From DASWVC01 sp036401335 (GTDB lineage Bacteria > Verrucomicrobiota > Verrucomicrobiia > Chthoniobacterales > JAFAMB01): a stretch of DNA of 18,413 nt. Each line of letters begins with the position of its first letter. Positions within the stretch are counted from its first letter, which is position 1. The position numbers were made by a program, and so were the translations under genes. Below the pieces are notes generated by a model. It made no database searches and had not been told where the DNA came from. It saw nothing but the letters and a program-made list of their open reading frames with translations. Shown here one piece after another: positions 14,295-18,413 of the stretch. The stretch spans positions 1-18,413 of the forward strand of contig DASWVC010000197.1 in assembly GCA_036401335.1 (NCBI GenBank), in the 5' to 3' direction.

Positions 14295-15029
14295 TCAATT
14301 TCCCGTGGCTAGCACGACCAACTCGTCGGCCCGTCCCGGATGAAGCCGGCGCGTGCAGCCCTCCGAACGGGCGGTTTCGGCGCAGAACGTAAACGGCCGT
14401 TGGTTACCGTCCCCGGCCAGGATGCGAAGCCGGGCGGACGAGTTCCGGTTAAGCAGCACGGAAAGGGCGTAACGGCCGGAATTCACCGAAAAGCGCCCCA
14501 GTGGGTAGCCGTCCAAAGTCAGCGTGGCCCATCCGGGGATGTCATCGTCCCCAGGTTCAACCCAGAGCGTGTAAACGTTGGCTTCGCCCGTCCCGAGTGC
14601 CTTCCGCAGGTTTTCGGCGGCCGGCAGGAGCAGGGGAGGAACTTGGCCCTGGAGCAGCACCGGTGCGAGTTCACTCAGAACGGCCTGGGATACCTTTTCC
14701 TGCCGCACGAGGGCCAGTGCCACGCGGTTATCGGCCTGGTTGTCCTCAAGCAGTTTAAGGAGGAGGCTGGTGCTTTCGGGATCGATGTCCTCGGGGCCGA
14801 ACACCAGCGTTTTCTGATTGCTGGAAGGTGCGAAATCGTCGCGGTAATTTCGATACGCCCAAACCGACCAGGCGCACAGAGCCAACGCGGCGATCGCCAA
14901 AGCCGGCCGGCACAGCCGGTGCAGGTTCCGAACCCAGGGCCAGGGCGCCGCGTTCGACCGGGGCGCAGAGGTTCGTGGGCGCCGCGGAGACGCGGGTCTG
15001 CCACGACCGGACTGGAACGGCTTGGTCAT
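14295..15029 (-). CDS. Unknown membrane-anchored protein (244 aa)
   Basis: I do not recognise a family. The product starts with about 35 residues rich in Arg, Pro and Ser, presumably cytoplasmic and disordered. One membrane helix follows (about 42-58, PALAIAALALCAWSVWA), and then about 185 residues expected in the periplasm. That part contains a helical stretch (STSLLLKLLEDNQADNRVAL, 87-106) and a beta-like segment (GWATLTLDGYPLGRFSVNSG, 166-185), plus two cysteines (C216, C225) that could form a disulfide. The frame is open a further 74 codons upstream, but those codons overlap the EVE remnant in another phase. The ATG at 15029 overlaps that gene's stop as ATGA and gives a sensible protein. 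It lies ahead of lpxD, 72 nt away, so a cell-envelope role is possible but only by position. Confidence 0.72.
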   Translation of the reverse strand: MTKPFQSGRGRPASPRRPRTSAPRSNAAPWPWVRNLHRLCRPALAIAALALCAWSVWAYRNYRDDFAPSSNQKTLVFGPEDIDPESTSLLLKLLEDNQADNRVALALVRQEKVSQAVLSELAPVLLQGQVPPLLLPAAENLRKALGTGEANVYTLWVEPGDDDIPGWATLTLDGYPLGRFSVNSGRYALSVLLNRNSSARLRILAGDGNQRPFTFCAETARSEGCTRRLHPGRADELVVLATGN

Positions 15030-15211
15030 CCGGTCTGCGCGCGTTTGACCGAAAGCGCCAGAATGGCAGAAAACTCCGTGTGGGTGAGGGGTGCCACGGA
15101 GAGGCGGGCCTGAAAATTCCGGACGCGACCCCACACGGCCGCACGGTCCGTGACCAACTGTTGCCATGAGTAAACAGTTGGTTGCTGCTTCACGAGCCAG
15201 TGTTTTGCCAT
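15026..15211 (-). pseudogene. EVE-domain protein with internal in-frame deletion (61 aa left)
   Basis: The first 35 residues match the start of an EVE (PUA-like) domain: MAKHWLVKQQPTVYSWQQL, then W-G-R-V-R-N-F-Q-A. The next residues, RLSVAPLTHTEFSAILAL, match the end of the same domain. Full family members have about 135-150 residues, so roughly 75-90 residues in the middle are missing and the two ends meet in frame around 15104-15109. EVE domains bind modified bases in nucleic acid; this remnant lacks most of the pocket. The stop (15026-15028) overlaps the start of the unknown membrane protein as ATGA, so translation of this short frame may still be used to couple the next gene. The 76 nt upstream, shared with divergent tmk, should hold its promoter, but I see no clear boxes. 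The gene could also be an assembly error. Confidence 0.7.
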
Positions 15212-15287
15212 CACCGACCGGATAGCACGATGGGGCGAACAAGTCTCCCATTGTGTTTCTCGCAGGCCTCGGCTACTGGCACCCAGC

Positions 15288-15923
15288 ATGCCGGGCATCC
15301 TGATTACGTTCGAGGGTGGGGAAGGCTCAGGAAAATCAACGCAGCTGGCCCGGCTCGCGGCACGACTTCTCGCCGCCGGGCGTGAAGTGGTTACCGTGAA
15401 CGAACCTGGCACAACGGCCGTCGGCGGCCAGATCCGCAGTTTGCTGCTGCACGAGAAGGAGGGGCGTGGGATGCACCCGAAAACCGAGCTCCTCCTCTTT
15501 GCAGCCAGCCGGGCGCAGTTGATGGAGGAAGTGGTTAAGCCAGCCCTGGCCCGGGCCGCCGTCGTGCTTTCCGATCGCTTCACGGATTCCACCGTTGTCT
15601 ACCAGGGCAGGGCGCGGGGACTTGACCTCGAATTCATCCATGCCCTGAACGCGTTTGCGACCGGAAACGTGCGTCCGCACCTCACCCTCCTTTTTGACCT
15701 AGACCTGCTTACCGCACAGGCGCGGTTGCGGCGCCGGGTGCGACCTGTGGGTGCGTACGACCGTATGGAAGCTTTGCCGGCCTCGTTTTTCCAAAGTGTC
15801 CGCGAAGGTTACCTTGAGCTTGCGCGCATGGAACCGGAACGTTTTCGGCTTGTGAATGCCGTGCCCCCTCCGGAACAAGTGGAAGAGAAAGTCTGGGAGG
15901 TGACCCGTGGCCTTTTTGGCTGA
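15288..15923 (+). CDS. tmk: Thymidylate kinase Tmk
   Basis: Tmk phosphorylates dTMP to dTDP on the way to dTTP. The 211-residue enzyme has the P-loop GGEGSGKS (10-17), NEPGTTAVGGQIRSLLL (38-54), DRFTDST (96-102) followed by VVYQG, and an Arg-rich lid RLRRRVRP. The EPG motif is normally EPGGT; here it is EPGTT, a mild variation. The ATG at 15288 gives the standard start MPGILITFEGGEGSGKST, though no clear Shine-Dalgarno precedes it. The 3' end overlaps holB by 17 nt. It heads a plus-strand series (tmk, holB, SixA-like, pgl). The tmk-holB pairing is common in bacteria and links dTTP supply with the replicase. Confidence 0.95.
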   Translation: MPGILITFEGGEGSGKSTQLARLAARLLAAGREVVTVNEPGTTAVGGQIRSLLLHEKEGRGMHPKTELLLFAASRAQLMEEVVKPALARAAVVLSDRFTDSTVVYQGRARGLDLEFIHALNAFATGNVRPHLTLLFDLDLLTAQARLRRRVRPVGAYDRMEALPASFFQSVREGYLELARMEPERFRLVNAVPPPEQVEEKVWEVTRGLFG

Positions 15924-16908
15924 AGAAGCGCTCCAATACCTTCGGAATGCACACCGCACCCGGCGGCTGCCCCATTCACTTCTGATCTCGGGTGAGGAGG
16001 GCAGCGGCAAACGCCGGGTGGTAGAAGGGTTTTTTGAGACCGTTAACGGACAGCCCTTTAACCGCCAGCACCCCGATTTTCACGAGATTGAACCCGAATC
16101 CAAATCGCGCCGCATCCTGGTTGAGCAGGTGCGCAGGGTGGAGCAGGCCCTCCGCATGAAAGCAGCCACTGCACCCTGGAAATTTGGTTTGATCAGTGAT
16201 GCCGATCGCCTTATGCCCCAGGCAGCCAACGCATTCCTGAAAACCTTGGAAGAACCGCCTGCCCATTCGCTGCTTTTGCTCACGACCGCGTTGCCCGAAG
16301 CCTTGCTGGGCACCATTCGGTCACGTTGCGTCCACCTGGCCCTGCGCCGGGGAGCGCCCCGTGAACTCGGGCCCGAGGCCATTGCCGTCCTCGACCACGT
16401 CGCTGCCTATTGGAAAGCCGGCCAACGCACGGTCGCCGGCAGTTTGGTCCTGGCGCGCCGGTTCCAAGATGAGCTGGGCCGGTTGCGGGATCGGATCGAG
16501 GGCGAGCATGAAGCGATCTTCAAACGCGAGCAGGAATCATACGTTAAGACCACGGACGGCGCTTGGCTGGAAGGCGAGGAGGATCGGTTAACCACCCTCA
16601 CTGAAAGCCGGTACGTGAAAGGGAGGTCGGGGCTGTTGTTCCAGATTGTTGAGTTGTTCGGCGACGCGCTCCGGGCGGCTTACACCGATGCGGAAGGCAG
16701 TCTGGGACCGTACCGCGCGACCGCGGCCGCACTGGCCGCCGCCCTGCCCCCGGCGGAATTGCTCGAACGAATGCAGGCCATGGAAAAGCTTCAGGACCAT
16801 CTCTCCCGGAACGTGCAGGAAGCTTTGGCCATTGAAGTGGCGTTTCTCCGGGCGTTCGGCCCCGCCCATGGTTTCCCGGCGGGAACTCCTCGACCTGCGC
16901 GCCAATGA
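15907..16908 (+). CDS. holB: DNA polymerase III delta' subunit (clamp loader)
   Basis: The delta' subunit is part of the clamp loader that places the sliding clamp on DNA. The 333-residue protein begins at a GTG (15907) inside tmk, overlapping by 17 nt. Evidence is the AAA+ fold with LPHSLLISGEEGSGKRR (21-37), HPDFHEIEP (55-63), the helix ANAFLKTLEEPPAHSLLLL (107-125) and the SRC motif in IRSRCVHL (138-144), used as arginine finger. Two points stand out. The four-cysteine zinc module that normally sits between the P-loop and HPD is absent. A nearly complete P-loop remains, although delta' usually does not bind ATP. The C-terminal part (from about 150) is divergent, with a long charged helix at about 185-240. 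The tmk-overlapping position supports holB. Confidence 0.85.
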   Translation: MAFLAEEALQYLRNAHRTRRLPHSLLISGEEGSGKRRVVEGFFETVNGQPFNRQHPDFHEIEPESKSRRILVEQVRRVEQALRMKAATAPWKFGLISDADRLMPQAANAFLKTLEEPPAHSLLLLTTALPEALLGTIRSRCVHLALRRGAPRELGPEAIAVLDHVAAYWKAGQRTVAGSLVLARRFQDELGRLRDRIEGEHEAIFKREQESYVKTTDGAWLEGEEDRLTTLTESRYVKGRSGLLFQIVELFGDALRAAYTDAEGSLGPYRATAAALAAALPPAELLERMQAMEKLQDHLSRNVQEALAIEVAFLRAFGPAHGFPAGTPRPARQ

Positions 16909-16965
16909 GTCACCACCCTGAAATTCACCCTGCTTCGCCGACCGCCAACCCTCCACAGGAGCAAC

Positions 16966-17433
16966 ATGCCATCCCTTTACCTCGTCCGGCATGCGGACGC
17001 GGAACCCGTGCAAACCGTTGACGCCGAGCGCCGTTTGACCTCGAAAGGCAGAGAGCAGGCGGCACGTCTCGGCCGATTTTTCCAGGAACGGGAGTTCGTG
17101 GTCAAAGCGGTTTTTTCGAGTCCGCTGGTCCGTGCGGCGCAAACCGCTGAACTCCTGGCTCAACCGCTCGGGCTTAGCCCGGTTTTGCGCCCTGAGCTTT
17201 CCGCTGGCGTTAGCCCGGGCGCGGTGAGGCGGTTTTTGCAGGCCCAAAGTGTCTGCGACGGTGCGGTCATCGTCGGCCATGAGCCTGACCTCAGCGGGGT
17301 GACGGCCGATTTTCTCGGCTGCGAGCCCGATCGATTCCGGATCCGCAAAGCCACCGTTATCGCCCTTTCCCTGGCCCCGGAAAAACTTGGGCTTGCCACC
17401 CTGGATTTCCTTGTTCCAGTGAGATTCCTATGA
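16966..17433 (+). CDS. SixA-like histidine phosphatase
   Basis: The 155-residue protein belongs to the short SixA branch of the histidine phosphatase superfamily. It has the catalytic motif LVRHADAEP with H9, LTSKGREQA (24-32), SSPLVRAAQTAELL (51-64) and the second active-site His H105 in VGHEPDLS. SixA of E. coli removes phosphate from a phosphohistidine protein (ArcB HPt or the nitrogen PTS); the target here is unknown. AGGAG at 16957-16961, 4 nt before the ATG, is one of the better ribosome sites in this window. The stop overlaps the pgl start by 4 nt (ATGA), so the two are translated together. Confidence 0.88.
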   Translation: MPSLYLVRHADAEPVQTVDAERRLTSKGREQAARLGRFFQEREFVVKAVFSSPLVRAAQTAELLAQPLGLSPVLRPELSAGVSPGAVRRFLQAQSVCDGAVIVGHEPDLSGVTADFLGCEPDRFRIRKATVIALSLAPEKLGLATLDFLVPVRFL

Positions 17434-18110
17434 AGCCTGAAATCATCCGGACGCACGCTTTTGCGGACGACGTAGCCCGTTTTATTGCCGATTGCTCCCG
17501 GGAGGCAATCGATGATTATGGCCATTTCCGGCTCAGCCTGAGCGGGGGCAACACCCCGCGGCTGGTTTACAACGCCTTGGCGTTGCTCGATTGCGCCTGG
17601 TCAAAATGGATCATTACGTTCGGGGATGAACGCTGCGTCTCTCCCGACGATCCCCAAAGCAACTTCCGCATGGCGTCAGAAGCCTTTCTCCTGGTCACGA
17701 CCCCCGGCCAGGTGCACCGCATTCAAGGGGAGATGCCGCCCGAGGAGGCTGCCCGGGTTTACGATCGTACCATCGGCCAGCTCGCCACCCGTTTCGGTGA
17801 GGAACGCTGCCGGCACGACCTGACCCTGCTTGGGTTAGGAGATGACGGCCACACCGCCTCGCTGTTTCCGGACACCGCGGCCCTGGCGGAAACGCAACGG
17901 AACGTGGTGAGCAATTTCGTCCCGAAATTCAACACCCATCGAATCACGGCAACTTACCCGTTGCTGAACGCATCCCGTCGAATCGCTTTTTTGGTCAACG
18001 ACAAAAAGAAGCAAAACATCGTGGACGGCGTCTGGCGGGGCGAGGCCGGGTACCCCGCGTCCCGGGTGCAGCCTGAGGCTGGCGCACTCCTCTGGTTTAT
18101 CGGTGAATGA
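17430..18110 (+). CDS. pgl: 6-phosphogluconolactonase (DevB type)
   Basis: Pgl hydrolyses 6-phosphogluconolactone to 6-phosphogluconate, the second step of the oxidative pentose-phosphate pathway. The 226-residue protein is of the DevB/NagB-like kind: LSLSGGNTPR (35-44), the phosphate loop; ITFGDERCV (62-70); DPQSNFRMA (74-82); and LLGLGDDGHTASLFPDT (133-149) with the catalytic acid/His cluster. The end KKKQNIVDGVW (residues about 192-202) is also conserved. No zwf or gnd is present in the window. The gene is coupled to the SixA-like phosphatase through ATGA. No clear terminator follows in the 90 nt to the next ORF. Confidence 0.94.
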   Translation: MKPEIIRTHAFADDVARFIADCSREAIDDYGHFRLSLSGGNTPRLVYNALALLDCAWSKWIITFGDERCVSPDDPQSNFRMASEAFLLVTTPGQVHRIQGEMPPEEAARVYDRTIGQLATRFGEERCRHDLTLLGLGDDGHTASLFPDTAALAETQRNVVSNFVPKFNTHRITATYPLLNASRRIAFLVNDKKKQNIVDGVWRGEAGYPASRVQPEAGALLWFIGE

Positions 18111-18200
18111 TGCTCCGCCAGCGCGGCACGGTTGGTGCTCGGTCCCGGTGACGGATGCAATGAATAATGGTAAAGTCCGCTTCCATTCCTGAGTTCCCGC

Positions 18201-18413
18201 ATGCACGAACTGACCGCCATTGTCCAACGCTGTAACCCGCATAGCCCTAAGCTTAAGCGGATCACCTGGTTGCCCGGAATGTTCCCGTTAGAATCCTGGC
18301 GGGTTTGGCTGGACACGTTTTTTGCCCCGGTGCTTCTGCCCCATTTCCTTTGCCTTCATCACTGTGCCCGGCAACCCGGCCTGCGGGAACTCCGAACGGC
18401 GGTTACGCGTCTT
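18201..18413 (+). CDS. Partial unknown ORF running off the right edge
   Basis: An ATG at 18201 opens a frame with no stop through the last base: 71 codons, incomplete at the 3' end. The start is MHELTAIVQRCNPHSPKLKR, followed by a hydrophobic, Trp/Pro/Leu-rich stretch (FFAPVLLPHFLCLHH). In-frame stops lie a few codons upstream, so it begins here. I see no ribosome site and recognise no family. The CNPHSP...CLHHC spacing gives several Cys and His, but no known zinc pattern. It may be a real gene whose main part lies beyond the window. Confidence 0.45.
   Translation, partial: MHELTAIVQRCNPHSPKLKRITWLPGMFPLESWRVWLDTFFAPVLLPHFLCLHHCARQPGLRELRTAVTRL

Noticed and set aside
14340..15113. Long plus-strand frame (257 aa) opposite the unknown membrane protein and the EVE remnant
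   Set aside because: Arg/Gly/Gln-rich shadow composition, no ribosome site, and the minus-strand frames have a membrane helix, a recognisable EVE start and ATGA coupling.
1..18413. CRISPR array, insertion sequence or prophage
   Set aside because: I saw no regularly spaced repeats, no transposase or integrase frame and no paired terminal repeats; the remnants are not bordered by any.

Overview
The window is GC-rich and most likely comes from a diderm member of the Verrucomicrobiota. Three things support this. There is a 51-residue, very basic protein of a type I know only from Verrucomicrobia and Chlamydiae. SecA is about 1000 residues long and carries the Chlamydia/Verrucomicrobia-style motif QLRGRCARQGDPG. 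LpxD implies a lipid A outer membrane. The phylum is an inference from these markers; no rRNA gene is present.

Layout. 1-277 is the tail of a family 2 glycosyltransferase, followed by a probable terminator. 366-1961 is a tight plus-strand Fe-S assembly cluster: a DUF1858-like/rhodanese fusion, an IscU-like scaffold and SufT. 2051-3197 holds the small basic protein, a strong terminator and an RsuA/RluB-type pseudouridine synthase. 3198-6030 is a decayed region. It holds the C-terminal half of an outer-membrane barrel protein (minus), a possible 45-residue ORF, and a hybrid sensor kinase (plus) broken into three frames that has lost its entire HisKA/ATPase core. 6031-8649 (minus) carries a zinc alcohol dehydrogenase, miaA and an RRM RNA-binding protein. 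9028-15211 is a long minus-strand series: a shortened EVE-domain gene, an unknown membrane-anchored protein, lpxD, ridA, pyrE and secA. 15288-18110 is a plus-strand series: tmk, holB, a SixA-like phosphatase and pgl. A partial unknown ORF runs off the right end.

How the genes fit together. Most of the window is housekeeping: Fe-S cluster assembly, tRNA/rRNA modification, protein export, pyrimidine and dTTP supply feeding replication, lipid A synthesis and the pentose-phosphate pathway. Several pairs overlap by 4-17 nt, which suggests translational coupling.

The most unusual material is three genes with missing segments: the barrel fragment, the kinase without its catalytic core, and a 61-residue EVE remnant whose two ends are joined in frame. 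I did not find a convincing new multi-gene system. The best candidates for follow-up are these remnants, the small basic protein, and the terminator hairpin that runs directly into the start codon of the pseudouridine synthase.
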